22,717 nt of DNA from JALHRI01 sp044351685 (GTDB lineage Bacteria > Pseudomonadota > Alphaproteobacteria > Rickettsiales > UBA3002). A program made the position numbers and the translations under genes. The stretch lies in the NCBI GenBank assembly GCA_044351685.1, contig JBILFK010000007.1:1-22717 (forward strand). Reading direction: 5' to 3'. Below are positions 10,101 through 17,406 of this stretch, piece after piece (within the stretch, counting starts at the first letter, position 1; each line of letters begins with the position of its first letter). The notes below the pieces were generated by a model. That model did no database searches. It had not been told where the DNA came from and saw only the letters and a list, made by a program, of their open reading frames with translations.

Positions 10101-11902
10101 AAGGGAACGCTGCCTTTAGGGTTTACGGCGTAGGGCGTGGCGTTGCGCACTTCAAATCCCATATGCTCAAGCATGGGCAGAATTTCAGAAAGCGACGCAT
10201 TCAGATCGGTGGTGTAGCATTTCAGGTGAATGGCGCTTGCGGCTTCGCCCGGGCGCTTGAACAGTTCTAACTCAAGGCCGCTACCATTCAGGCAGGCTTC
10301 CATTTTTAAAATATCATGCACAGCACCCGCAGCCGGGTTTTGCATGAGGTAGGCATTATCAAATGCGGCGCTGTATTTGCCTGCCAAATGCTCGCCTTCG
10401 GCTTCGCCAACGGTGGTAATTAGTGCATCGCGCAGTGCATCTTCCCAGACATTCACCAACGCTGAAATTTTTTCTTCGATGCCCGGTACATACACGGCCG
10501 CGACATCGATGCTGGGTTTGTTGATGAATAAATGCAAACGCGCCAGCGGCGAATCTGTGATATGGGTATAAAAATTATGCACCTGACCGCCGTAGGTTTT
10601 TTCTAGAATACGGGTGATCTGCTCGCGTACGGTGGTGGAAAAACGATCACGCGGCACATAAATGAGCGCGCTGATAAAGCGATCGAACGGATCCATGCGC
10701 GGGAATACTTTGACCTGCGGGTAGGATTCTGCCGTGAGCACACCCATGCCAATAGCAAAGAGCTGTTCGACACTGGTTTGGAAAATTTCATCGCGCGGTA
10801 AGAATTCGAGAATGGTTTTAAGCGCCTTGCCCGAATGGCTGACAGGGTCGTAGCCGGCCTGATGCAGCACTTGGGCAATTTTTTCACGCACGAACGGAAT
10901 TTCTACCGCGCTCTGATAATAGACGTTCGAGGTAAACAGGCCAAGCAGGCGCACTTCGCCGATGAAGCTGCCATCGTCGCGCACTTGCCGAAGCGCAATA
11001 TAATCCATCGCCACACTGCGATGCACGAGCGACATGCTGGTGGCCTTGCTGATATTGATAAACGCCAAAGAAGAGGTGGGAAGCGGCGAGGTTTCAATGC
11101 CGGCTTCCGCATCGAGCAGGCGATACACGCCCCAGCTGCGTGCAGTATCTTTTTCGAGCACGACATCATGTGCATGTTCGGCTTTGGTATAATAGCTGAC
11201 GCCAAGAAACACAAAATTCCGATGCCGGAGCCATACTAAAAAATCATGGATTTCTTTTTCATGCAGTGCCCGCTCGTTTTCATGTGAGGCATCTGGCGAG
11301 AAATGTTCCTGCACGCGCTTTAACTCGCCGTCCATCGCTTTCCAATCGGTCACCGCGGCGCGCACATGCGCAAGCGTTTCTTTGAGTTCGCGGCGCAGAT
11401 CACCGGCATCGCATTGCGGGGGTAGCGGCGAGATTTCCACATAAATCAGCGATTCACGCGCCGCGTCGGCACGCAAATCATCGTTCATACTGATATCGGT
11501 AAGCTGGCCTTTTTTATCGCGCTTCACGGCCAGAATGGGGTGCAGCAAAATATGCATGCGCAGCCCAAGCCGTTGTAGCATGGCAGAAATCGAATCCACC
11601 AGAAATGGCATATCGGGATTTAAAATCACTAAGCGCACACGCTGCGACGAAACGCCATCGACGAGTAATGTAGCGGTTTCGATATGGATACGACTATCGT
11701 CGCCCACGCGTTCGAGCACGTGGCTATAGCAGAAGCGGGCAATTTCAAGTGCGCGCGCTGGGGCGAACTGCTCCAGCATATCGACCATGAGCTTATCGTA
11801 GAACACCTGCACAAAGCGCGATTCTTGCGCGGCAAGCGATTTTTCCTGCGATAAAATATCTTCCAGCAACTGCTGGTGGCGCGATGCGTAATGTGGCGAC
11901 AC
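7145..11902 (-). CDS. Large NAD-specific glutamate dehydrogenase (GDH-180 class)
   Basis: Oxidatively deaminates glutamate to 2-oxoglutarate with NAD. At 1585 residues it belongs to the very large GDH class known from Streptomyces, Pseudomonas and Caulobacter. Roughly the first 700 residues form the regulatory N-terminal region with ACT-like segments. The catalytic core follows: GGLRWSDRPEDFRTE (from about 803), VKAQTVKNAVIVPSGAKGGF, VVAADKGTASFSDIANG, GIGDMSGDVFGNG (about 971) and WNGGIGTYVK, with VVGEGGNLGFTQRGRIEYA (about 1124) and NTDAIDNSAGVDCSDHEVN completing the core. A helical C-terminal region ends the protein. The start is GTG at 11902-11900, preceded by an SD-like AGAGGG four bases away. 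The gene stands alone: convergent with purH, and separated from gshB by a palindromic element. Confidence 0.95.
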   Translation of the reverse strand: MSPHYASRHQQLLEDILSQEKSLAAQESRFVQVFYDKLMVDMLEQFAPARALEIARFCYSHVLERVGDDSRIHIETATLLVDGVSSQRVRLVILNPDMPFLVDSISAMLQRLGLRMHILLHPILAVKRDKKGQLTDISMNDDLRADAARESLIYVEISPLPPQCDAGDLRRELKETLAHVRAAVTDWKAMDGELKRVQEHFSPDASHENERALHEKEIHDFLVWLRHRNFVFLGVSYYTKAEHAHDVVLEKDTARSWGVYRLLDAEAGIETSPLPTSSLAFINISKATSMSLVHRSVAMDYIALRQVRDDGSFIGEVRLLGLFTSNVYYQSAVEIPFVREKIAQVLHQAGYDPVSHSGKALKTILEFLPRDEIFQTSVEQLFAIGMGVLTAESYPQVKVFPRMDPFDRFISALIYVPRDRFSTTVREQITRILEKTYGGQVHNFYTHITDSPLARLHLFINKPSIDVAAVYVPGIEEKISALVNVWEDALRDALITTVGEAEGEHLAGKYSAAFDNAYLMQNPAAGAVHDILKMEACLNGSGLELELFKRPGEAASAIHLKCYTTDLNASLSEILPMLEHMGFEVRNATPYAVNPKGSVPLLLRDFALSLKTGDVPELSENKARMEEALVRVWQKACANDALNALVFTTPLRWRDIEILRGYVRYLQQAGISYRTGYVMQVLTMHPRIAALLAELFHARFAPEATGRDEKMAALRAQIVAACEEVSNLTEDRILRRIMAVIMATLRTNFYQTAADGNPKPYLSFKLRSREVPELPLPVPFAEIFVTSPRVEGIHLRGDRVARGGLRWSDRPEDFRTEILGLVKAQTVKNAVIVPSGAKGGFVLRQAPAGRDALQQEGIACYKTFLCGLLDLTDNIVVGSVVPPADVVRHDDDDPYLVVAADKGTASFSDIANGVAADYGFWLGDAFASGGSVGYDHKAMAITARGAWVSVARHFREMGRDVMTEPFTAVGIGDMSGDVFGNGLLLSRQYRLVAAFNHMHIFIDPTPDAEAAFEERARLFALPRSQWSDYNAALISKGGGIYERSAKSIALSEEARRVLSTDMVSGSPDEVIQAILRARVDLLWNGGIGTYVKAESESHDDVGDRSNNALRVDGKSLRCLVVGEGGNLGFTQRGRIEYARTGGRINTDAIDNSAGVDCSDHEVNIKIAFTGTDITRDARDQLLRDMTSEVAHLVLEDNRLQTQALTIAELSGDLESFAQLMRQLEQRGLLNRAVEFLPDDAALAEMQKQKLELTRPELSVLLAYSKMVIARELKADAALRAEDDSALLTEYFPEPMHDAYRSALLAHPLKREILATCYTNRMVNRLGITTPHRLAEETGFSMLQLAQAYRFVEQLFDLPEYWRHVEALEGQVHAMFQVKLFWQLQEFSAHMLRWCANHLPRGFGVERELARFAPGVASLRDYVMQLLQETSEHDVGHDMLNEELASRMTSLISLASACDIIEAAEKSGAATETVAQLYWQISDMFKLDALRLRVEAMPSSSSWQRIAHQAAISELYQAQQRLTLQILLYAAQQNNSHDDVLSQWRSAHNDHCTRYIQTLESLETKEMFDDAMLLVALRNVQWLVSA

Positions 11903-11913
11903 GTGACCCTCTT

Positions 11914-11919
11914 ATTATA
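11914..11919 (-). promoter_or_regulatory. Candidate -10 box of the glutamate dehydrogenase gene
   Basis: On the minus strand the hexamer reads TATAAT, a perfect sigma-70 type -10, ending 11 bases before the GTG start. No convincing TTGACA-like -35 lies 16-18 bases upstream; that position falls inside the terminal arm of the palindromic element. A start site 6-7 bases downstream would fall in or beside the AGAGGG Shine-Dalgarno, leaving an almost leaderless message. Either transcription begins slightly differently, or the hexamer is chance in an AT-rich patch. Confidence 0.35.
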
Positions 11920-12066
11920 TAGTCATTTCACTTAAGAATTTCCTATAGCTGCAAAGTTCACCTTTTTGCGCTTCCGCTACGCATGTACCAAAATGTACAT
12001 TTGCGTTGCGGTTCTCAAAAGGCGAGCTTTTCGCCGGATAGGAAATTCTTAATTAAAACGACTATA
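11918..12066. repeat. 149-bp long imperfect palindrome, MITE-like
   Basis: The terminal arms are 29 bp (11918-11946 and 12038-12066) and pair at 26 of 29 positions; the inner 15 bp, TTAAGAATTTCCTAT against ATAGGAAATTCTTAA, are perfect. The interior continues the same dyad: an imperfectly matching middle section, then CCGCTACGC against GCGTTGCGG, then ATGTAC (11983-11988) against GTACAT (11995-12000) around a 6-nt centre at about 11991. The ends read TATAGTC...GACTATA. Terminal TA at each edge resembles the TA target duplication of IS630/Tc1-mariner-type elements. It has no coding capacity. It fills most of the gap between gshB and the glutamate dehydrogenase gene. The element class is my inference; the dyad is directly visible. 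Confidence 0.75.
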
Positions 12067-12144
12067 ACAACCATTCCCTGCGCTTTTTCCATACGGACTC
12101 TCGCAGAAAACGCAATGTAAAACGATGCTGCACTGCAGCGCAAT

Positions 12145-13086
12145 TTATCCGGATAGTTGCTCGATATGATCCCAGAAACGTGCCGCCAGATTATGCCCAT
12201 AAAGCCCTTGCGACGCTCGCAGGCCGGTGGGCGAGGTGACATTGATTTCTGTGAGTGTGTCGCCAATGACATCGATGCCGGCGAAAAATAACCCTTGTTG
12301 CTTTAAAAATGGCGCGAGTGCCGCGCAGATTTCTGCCTGTTTGGGGGTGAGTTCGGCCTTTACCGGCGTGCCGCCCACGCGCATATTGGCGCGGATGGAA
12401 CCGGCATTGGGTTCGCGGCCAAAAATGCTGACGACTTCGCCGTCCATCAGAATAATGCGGCGTTCGCCTTTGGCCACTTCTGGCACAAAGGCCTGCCACA
12501 TCCAGGCGATGGGGCTTTGTTCGCGGATATGTTCCATAAACACTTCGAGGTTACTATCGCCCGCCTTGAAGCGAAACACGCTATGCCCACCAAACCCATA
12601 GAGTGGTTTGGCCACAATATCGCGGTGGGTTTCCATAAAGGCTTCGATTTCACTGCGCACATGGCTGATGAGCGTTGGTGGCAGGAACCGATGAAACTGC
12701 AGCGGCGATAATTTTTCTGGCGCGTTGCGAATGCCGCTGGGGTGATTGAAAATGCGCACTTTCGCGGGTAATTGTTCAAGCAGATAGGTCGCCGTCAGAT
12801 ACGCCATATCGTAGGGAGGGTCTTGGCGAATCCACACCACATCGATATCGGCAAGCGGCGTTACGGCGGGTTCACCAAGCGTTAGCCAGGGCGAGGATTG
12901 CATATTTACGTGAATTTCGCTGAGCGGGGCTTTGAGTGTGCCCGCGTGCCATGTAAGTTGTGATGGGTGATACCAGAAACATTGGTGGCCACGCGCACAC
13001 GCTTCTTCGGCAAGCATCAGCGTTGAATCACTTTTGGGATTCAGCCGCTCGGGCGCATCCATTTGGAAGGCAACGCGTAACCCCAT
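12145..13086 (-). CDS. gshB: Glutathione synthetase
   Basis: Joins gamma-glutamylcysteine and glycine using ATP, the second step of glutathione synthesis. I chose ATG 13086-13084, giving 313 residues that begin MGLRVAFQMD, the expected family start (the usual length is about 315). The frame stays open upstream to 13167, but that part overlaps the BON gene and adds an atypical 27-residue leader. Family blocks seen: KSDSTLMLAEEACARGH near the N-terminus, WIRQDPPYDMAYL, the ATP-grasp segment DIVAKPLYGFGGHSVFRF, QAFVPEVAKGERRIILMDGEV, and the Mg-binding EINVTSPTGLR near the end. The start lies four bases after the stop of the BON lipoprotein gene, with no clear Shine-Dalgarno, so translational coupling is likely. 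It is the last gene of the rsmI-yraN-BON-gshB operon. A weak GC dyad (12127-12139) follows the stop but lacks a strong T-tract. Confidence 0.96.
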   Translation of the reverse strand: MGLRVAFQMDAPERLNPKSDSTLMLAEEACARGHQCFWYHPSQLTWHAGTLKAPLSEIHVNMQSSPWLTLGEPAVTPLADIDVVWIRQDPPYDMAYLTATYLLEQLPAKVRIFNHPSGIRNAPEKLSPLQFHRFLPPTLISHVRSEIEAFMETHRDIVAKPLYGFGGHSVFRFKAGDSNLEVFMEHIREQSPIAWMWQAFVPEVAKGERRIILMDGEVVSIFGREPNAGSIRANMRVGGTPVKAELTPKQAEICAALAPFLKQQGLFFAGIDVIGDTLTEINVTSPTGLRASQGLYGHNLAARFWDHIEQLSG

Positions 13087-13090
13087 GGTG

Positions 13091-13732
13091 CTAACGCGGC
13101 TGGCTGGAAGGCGGCGGAGCGTTATAATCGGAGGCTTGAGGCACGGTGGGCGGCGCAATAGGATCAACCGCGATCTGCAAATGATTCACCACTTTTTTCA
13201 CACCTTTGGTGAGGCGCGTAACGTTAATCACGCGTTGCATTTCGGCATTATCATGCACGCGGCCCAGCAGGTAGGCAGTGCCGCTTACCACATCGATCGA
13301 GTAATTAATCACCCACACATCTTTGGTGATGAATAATCTTCCCTCGAGATTCTTTTTAATCAGCGCATCGTTGGCGTTGTTGAAAAAATCGCTGTTCGGA
13401 TTCACGATAATTTCGTTAATCACTTCTTGTACACCTTCGACCTTCCATGCTTCGGCTACGGCGCGCTGGGCGGTGGATTCTGCATCGACATTGCCGGTAA
13501 GCATCACGCGGGCGTGGCGCACATTAATGGTGACGTTCACGAGCAAATCGTTGGCATCGGCTTCGAGAAAGCGCCGATTCACCGCGCTGTACATGGTCAC
13601 ATCATCGACTTTGCGGCCAGCTGAACGTTCTTCAGCAATGGTGACACCGGTTTCGGTGGCGGCGCCAATCACGGCAGGCACGCAGGCCGAAAGGCACAGC
13701 AACAACGCAAGCAATGCAAACGGGTGTTTCAT
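13091..13732 (-). CDS. Outer-membrane-type lipoprotein with two BON domains (DolP/YraP-like)
   Basis: The 213-residue precursor starts MKHPFALLALLLCLSAC; LSAC is a clear lipobox, so C17 should be lipidated after signal peptidase II cleavage. Two BON domains follow (about residues 48-115 and 120-190). The first holds the typical VNVTINVRHARVMLTGNVD and the second WVINYSIDVVSGTAYLLGRV followed by VKKVVNHLQIAVD. The tail is short, proline-rich and probably disordered. Double-BON lipoproteins such as E. coli DolP bind anionic phospholipid at the outer membrane and division site and support envelope integrity. Neighbouring yraN, rsmI and an LpoA-like gene mirror the E. coli dolP locus, which strengthens the assignment. 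AGAGGA lies four bases before the ATG, immediately after the yraN stop. Confidence 0.88.
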   Translation of the reverse strand: MKHPFALLALLLCLSACVPAVIGAATETGVTIAEERSAGRKVDDVTMYSAVNRRFLEADANDLLVNVTINVRHARVMLTGNVDAESTAQRAVAEAWKVEGVQEVINEIIVNPNSDFFNNANDALIKKNLEGRLFITKDVWVINYSIDVVSGTAYLLGRVHDNAEMQRVINVTRLTKGVKKVVNHLQIAVDPIAPPTVPQASDYNAPPPSSQPR

Positions 13733-13741
13733 AGGATCCTC

Positions 13742-14095
13742 TTAGAAGAATGCATGGGGAATATGTCGCGGCCAGATATACCACGCAATCGCCACTACAT
13801 CAAAGCGGCAAGTGTAAGAAGCCAGCTGTGGGTCGCCTGCAATCACATACTGTGCGGCACGTGCCACACGTTGCTGATTGCGGGGGGTTACGGCAGCCAA
13901 TGCATCGGCGCGTGTTTGCCGTGCTTTTACCTCGACAAATACCAGCGTGCTTCGGCGGCGTACTACCAGATCAATTTCGCCCACCGGTGTGCGCACGCGC
14001 CAGCCCAGCGGCCAATAGCCTTTTAGCAATAAAAACACCAGCGCCAGCCATTCCGCCAGCAGGCCTTTGCGGTAACGTGCGCTGCGCTCAGCCAT
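13742..14095 (-). CDS. yraN: YraN family (UPF0102) nuclease-fold protein
   Basis: A 117-residue protein of a conserved family with a restriction-endonuclease-like fold. The PD-(D/E)xK core is visible: E15 in GLLAEWLA, GEIDLV with D42, and FVEVKAR with E55 and K57. The family resembles archaeal Holliday-junction resolvases by fold, but its cellular role is not settled. The start ATG overlaps the rsmI stop by 8 bp (ATGGCTGA), and the stop is followed at once by the Shine-Dalgarno of the BON lipoprotein gene, so the genes form one transcript. The C-terminus (WPRHIPHAFF) is typical in length. Confidence 0.93.
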   Translation of the reverse strand: MAERSARYRKGLLAEWLALVFLLLKGYWPLGWRVRTPVGEIDLVVRRRSTLVFVEVKARQTRADALAAVTPRNQQRVARAAQYVIAGDPQLASYTCRFDVVAIAWYIWPRHIPHAFF

Positions 14096-14960
14096 CGGAT
14101 TTTAACTGCATTGCCAGCGTATAAAGTTCGCTGCGCGGTTTACCGGTGGCTTTGGCCACTTCGGCTGCGGCTTTGGTGGCGGGCAGACGCGCAAGCGCAT
14201 CGCGCAGCATGCGTTCGACCAGCGCATCGCTTTGCGCTTCTTCTTGTGTGGCGGCCAGAATAATTACGCATTCACCTTTTACCCGTGCACTGCCGAGCGT
14301 TTCGGCAAGCTGAGCAAGTGTGCCGTGATACCAGCTTTCGTGCAGCTTGGTAATTTCGCGCGCCACACTGGCTTCGCGCAGCGGCATGGCGCTAGCTAGC
14401 TGCGCCAAGGTTTTGCCTAAGCGGTGCGGCGCTTCATACAGAATACAGGCACAGGGTGTGGCGCTTAACCGGCGGATACTCGCCTGAATTTCCTGCTGTG
14501 TTTGCGGTAAAAAACCGGCGAAATAAAAATCATGCCCGGCATGGCCGCTGGCCACCAGTGCTGCAATGGCGGCGCTGGCGCCGGGAATGGGGAATACGTC
14601 GTAGCCCGCACTGCGAATTTGTTTTACCAGATGCCCGCCCGGGTCGGAAATAAGTGGTGTGCCCGCATCGGATACCAGCGCAATCGATTCGCCGCTAGCA
14701 AGCCGGGTGATAATATCCTGTGTGGCTTCGCGCTCGTTATGGGTGTGGCAGGCGAAACAGCGCGTGGTAATGCCGTAATGGCTCAGCAATTTATGCGTCA
14801 CGCGGGTATCTTCGCAGGCGATGGCGCTTACTGATTTTAGCACCTCGATGGCGCGAAAACTGATATCGCCCAAATTGCCAATGGGGGTGGCCACCAGATA
14901 CAGCACGCCCTTGCGAGCGTGGTTGCTTTTTACCTCAGGATGGTTATGTAGTTTACCCAT
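14088..14960 (-). CDS. rsmI: 16S rRNA 2'-O-ribose C1402 methyltransferase
   Basis: Methylates the ribose of C1402 in the 16S rRNA decoding centre, using SAM. The 290-residue protein has the tetrapyrrole-methylase fold. Visible blocks are GVLYLVATPIGNLGDIS (about 19-35), IACEDTRVTHKLLSHYGI, the family signature ALVSDAGTPLISDPG, and FAGFLPQTQ. The small C-terminal helical domain (KATGKPRSELYTLAMQL) is present. ATG 14960 is the only plausible start upstream of the first conserved strand. It heads an operon with yraN, the BON lipoprotein and gshB. The start codon is only 15 bp from the divergent start of the lipoprotein gene at 14976. Confidence 0.96.
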   Translation of the reverse strand: MGKLHNHPEVKSNHARKGVLYLVATPIGNLGDISFRAIEVLKSVSAIACEDTRVTHKLLSHYGITTRCFACHTHNEREATQDIITRLASGESIALVSDAGTPLISDPGGHLVKQIRSAGYDVFPIPGASAAIAALVASGHAGHDFYFAGFLPQTQQEIQASIRRLSATPCACILYEAPHRLGKTLAQLASAMPLREASVAREITKLHESWYHGTLAQLAETLGSARVKGECVIILAATQEEAQSDALVERMLRDALARLPATKAAAEVAKATGKPRSELYTLAMQLKSDG

Positions 14961-14975
14961 AATGGAGACCTTACC

Positions 14976-16223
14976 ATGCTTCTAGCGCGCCCTATCACAA
15001 CACGCCACCGCTTTTCCTGCCTTGTGCTGGTGGCCATGGCCTGCCTGCTAAGCGCCTGTTTGCAAAACACGCCGGCACCCGCACCCGCGCGCCAATACGA
15101 AACAATTTCGGCGCCCGCCTTCAACAAACCGGCGGTAGGCAAAGTGCAAAGCGCTCAGCCTGTGACGGTGAAGCGCACGGTGAAGGTGGCGATGTTGCTG
15201 CCACTTTCAGGGCGCAACGCCGAGCTTGGCCGCGCATTGCAGAATGCCGCGACCATGGCATTGTTTGATCGCTATGCAGCGTTATCACCACAGCTGGCTG
15301 CTACCAAAGTCGAGATTTTACCGAAAGATACCGGCGATACCGCCGAATCGGCGCGGAGTGCCGCCGAAGAAGCTGTTGCCGAAGGCGCCGCACTGATGAT
15401 TGGCCCCATTTTCAGCGATGCGGTGCAGGCGGTAACCCCTGTGGCGCAGCAAGCAGATATTCCGGTGATTAGTTTTTCCAATAACCCCTCGGTGGCCAAA
15501 CCGGGCGTCTATATTTTTGGGTTTTCGCCTGAAGCGCAAACCGCGCGGGTGATGGAGTTTGCGCTCGAACAATCGCGCGAATATATTGCAGCCATGGTGC
15601 CGAACTCGCCCTACGGCAAATCGGTGCTGCAGGCAGCCAACGCTACACTAAGCGCACAAGATCAGGCGCTGGTAGCACAATCGGTGTATGAAGCGCAGGG
15701 TGTGGGCATGGATACGGCGATCGATACGCTGATTCCGCCTGGCACATCTCCACGCTTTAACACGCTGTTTTTACCCGAAGGCTCGAATGTTCTGGATACG
15801 ATTTTGCGCACACTCGATGCGCGTGGGGTGCGCAGCGAACAGCAGGTGCAGTTGCTTGGCACCGGCCTGTGGGATGATGCAGCGCTGATTCGCCGAGTGA
15901 ATTTGGAAGGTGCGTGGTTTGCTTCGTCGCCACCACGCATGACTAGTGCGTTTGAACAACGCTTCCGTAATACCTATCGTTATGCACCACCACGCATTGC
16001 ATCGCTTAGTTACGATGCGGTTTCATTGGCAGTAACATTGGCCACCAGTGGCCGCACATTCGATGAAAAAAGCCTGACTCACCCGAGCGGGTTTTCTGGC
16101 CCTGCGAATGGTATTTTTCGCTTCCTAAAAAACGGCACCAGCGAGCGTGGCCTTGCGGTGTTGCAGGTGCGTGGCGGCACTTTCGAAGTGCTTTCGCCAG
16201 CCCCAACAGCCTTTAAGCAGTAA
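14976..16223 (+). CDS. Penicillin-binding-protein-activator-like (LpoA/LppC-type) lipoprotein
   Basis: A 415-residue lipoprotein precursor. Basic residues (R5, R10, R12) precede a hydrophobic run ending LLSAC, giving lipidated C28. After a Pro/Ala-rich spacer, the body (about 65-400) has the periplasmic-binding-protein type I fold: VAMLLPLSGRNAELGRAL, ALMIGPIFSDAVQAV, IPVISFSNNPSVAKPGVYIFG and YDAVSLAVTLA. In E. coli the equivalent protein (LpoA) activates PBP1A in peptidoglycan synthesis, and its gene also faces rsmI. Alphaproteobacterial homologues are usually annotated as PBP activators or ABC substrate-binding proteins; the name rests on synteny and fold. GGAG sits nine bases before the ATG. 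The 3' end overlaps the hemW 3' end by 11 bp on opposite strands. Confidence 0.85.
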   Translation: MLLARPITTRHRFSCLVLVAMACLLSACLQNTPAPAPARQYETISAPAFNKPAVGKVQSAQPVTVKRTVKVAMLLPLSGRNAELGRALQNAATMALFDRYAALSPQLAATKVEILPKDTGDTAESARSAAEEAVAEGAALMIGPIFSDAVQAVTPVAQQADIPVISFSNNPSVAKPGVYIFGFSPEAQTARVMEFALEQSREYIAAMVPNSPYGKSVLQAANATLSAQDQALVAQSVYEAQGVGMDTAIDTLIPPGTSPRFNTLFLPEGSNVLDTILRTLDARGVRSEQQVQLLGTGLWDDAALIRRVNLEGAWFASSPPRMTSAFEQRFRNTYRYAPPRIASLSYDAVSLAVTLATSGRTFDEKSLTHPSGFSGPANGIFRFLKNGTSERGLAVLQVRGGTFEVLSPAPTAFKQ

Positions 16224-17364
16224 TAAGCGCCGAAGAGAGTTCGCCAGTTAGGTAATTGAGCACCAGCGCGCCTTTGGGTGTGACCAGCAATCGCGCGTTC
16301 TGATAGCGCACCAACCCTTCTTGCAGATAATGCTGTAGCTTCGGATGTTGCGGTGAAAGCAGGGCGGCATCGATGCCTTCCTGCGTTAAACGTAAACCCA
16401 TCAACAGCTGTTCCTCACGCGTTTCGTGGGGCGTAAGTGGCGTGGCTTCTTCGCAGCCATGCCCGTGATTTTGCGTATTCTCCAGCCAGCGTTCGGGCGA
16501 TTTGAGATTGCGCGTGGCAAGCCGTGCGCCTTCGGTGGTATCGACACGCCCGTGCGCGCCAGGGCCAATGCCCACATAGCTATGGCTGCGCCAATAGGCG
16601 AGGTTATGGCGGCTTTCCTGCCCAGCGCTCGCGTGGTTAGAAATTTCATAAGCGGCCATGCCTGCCTGCAGCATGATTTCCTGCGTGCATTCATACATGC
16701 GTGCGGCCAATTCTTCTTCGGGAAGGTGAAAGGATTTGGCGACATGGTAGGCATGGTGAAATGCGGTGTTGGGCTCGATCGTTAATTGGTATAGCGATAG
16801 ATGCCCGCGCGCATAGGCAAGCGCTTCGTGCAATTCTACTTCCCATGCCGCAAGCGTTTGGCCGGGAAGCGCATAGATTAAATCGAACGAATAGCGCGGG
16901 AAATATGCTGCGGCGAGCGCAACAGCATCGAGCGCTTCGCGCACATCGTGTTCGCGGCCTAGAAATGCGAGTGACTCGGCGCGCAGCGATTGCACCCCAA
17001 GCGATACACGGTTCACGCCGGCCTGCGCCACTTCACGAAAATTTGCCGCCTCGACCGAGGTGGGGTTGGCTTCCATCGTAATCTCGATATCGCTGGATGC
17101 TGCCCATAAATGCCGTGCTTCGGCAATCAGCGCGCGCATGGTTTCTGGCGGCATCAGCGATGGTGTACCGCCACCAAAAAAGATGCTGCCTAATGTGTGC
17201 TGTGCGGTGTGTGCATGCCAGTAGCGCATTTCAGCGCGCAGCGCTTCACGCCATGCTGCCTGTTCCACCTGCTCGCGCACATGCGAATTAAAATCGCAAT
17301 ACGGGCATTTCTTTTTACAAAACGGCCAGTGAATATAGAGCGCTAAGGGTGTTGGTGCGTGCAT
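16213..17364 (-). CDS. hemW: Heme chaperone HemW (radical-SAM family)
   Basis: A 383-residue HemN-like protein that binds and delivers heme, formerly called oxygen-independent coproporphyrinogen oxidase-like. The [4Fe-4S]/SAM motif is C16-x3-C20-x2-C23 (FCKKKCPYCDF). It is followed by FFGGGTPSLM, ITMEANPTS, GVNRVSLGVQS and FDLIYALPGQT. The HNLAYW motif at 253-258 and GIGPGAHGR mark HemW rather than true HemN. The C-terminal HemN_C-type domain is present (REEQLLMGLRLTQEGID). In many alphaproteobacteria hemW follows rdgB; here it does not. Instead the start region overlaps or closely faces a divergent gene of unknown function. The stop overlaps that of the convergent lipoprotein gene. Confidence 0.95.
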   Translation of the reverse strand: MHAPTPLALYIHWPFCKKKCPYCDFNSHVREQVEQAAWREALRAEMRYWHAHTAQHTLGSIFFGGGTPSLMPPETMRALIAEARHLWAASSDIEITMEANPTSVEAANFREVAQAGVNRVSLGVQSLRAESLAFLGREHDVREALDAVALAAAYFPRYSFDLIYALPGQTLAAWEVELHEALAYARGHLSLYQLTIEPNTAFHHAYHVAKSFHLPEEELAARMYECTQEIMLQAGMAAYEISNHASAGQESRHNLAYWRSHSYVGIGPGAHGRVDTTEGARLATRNLKSPERWLENTQNHGHGCEEATPLTPHETREEQLLMGLRLTQEGIDAALLSPQHPKLQHYLQEGLVRYQNARLLVTPKGALVLNYLTGELSSALITA

Positions 17365-17406
17365 ATCGCTTTGCTTGGCGCATTTTCTATTGTAAGTCTA
17401 GGTTCC

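Noticed and set aside
12127..12139. GCTGCA-C-TGCAGC dyad after gshB as a terminator
   Set aside because: Only about 4-6 bp of stem with almost no loop, and a weak T-run (ATCGTTTTA) on the minus strand; too little to call.
12015..12272. 85-codon minus-strand frame covering the palindrome and the gshB end
   Set aside because: It runs out of frame through gshB and across the inverted repeat, with no homology-like features.
1429..14095. The same ATGGCTGA overlap at pgi/mutL and rsmI/yraN
   Set aside because: ATG-GCT-GA is a common overlap type (Met-Ala start with TGA stop); two instances do not imply a shared element.
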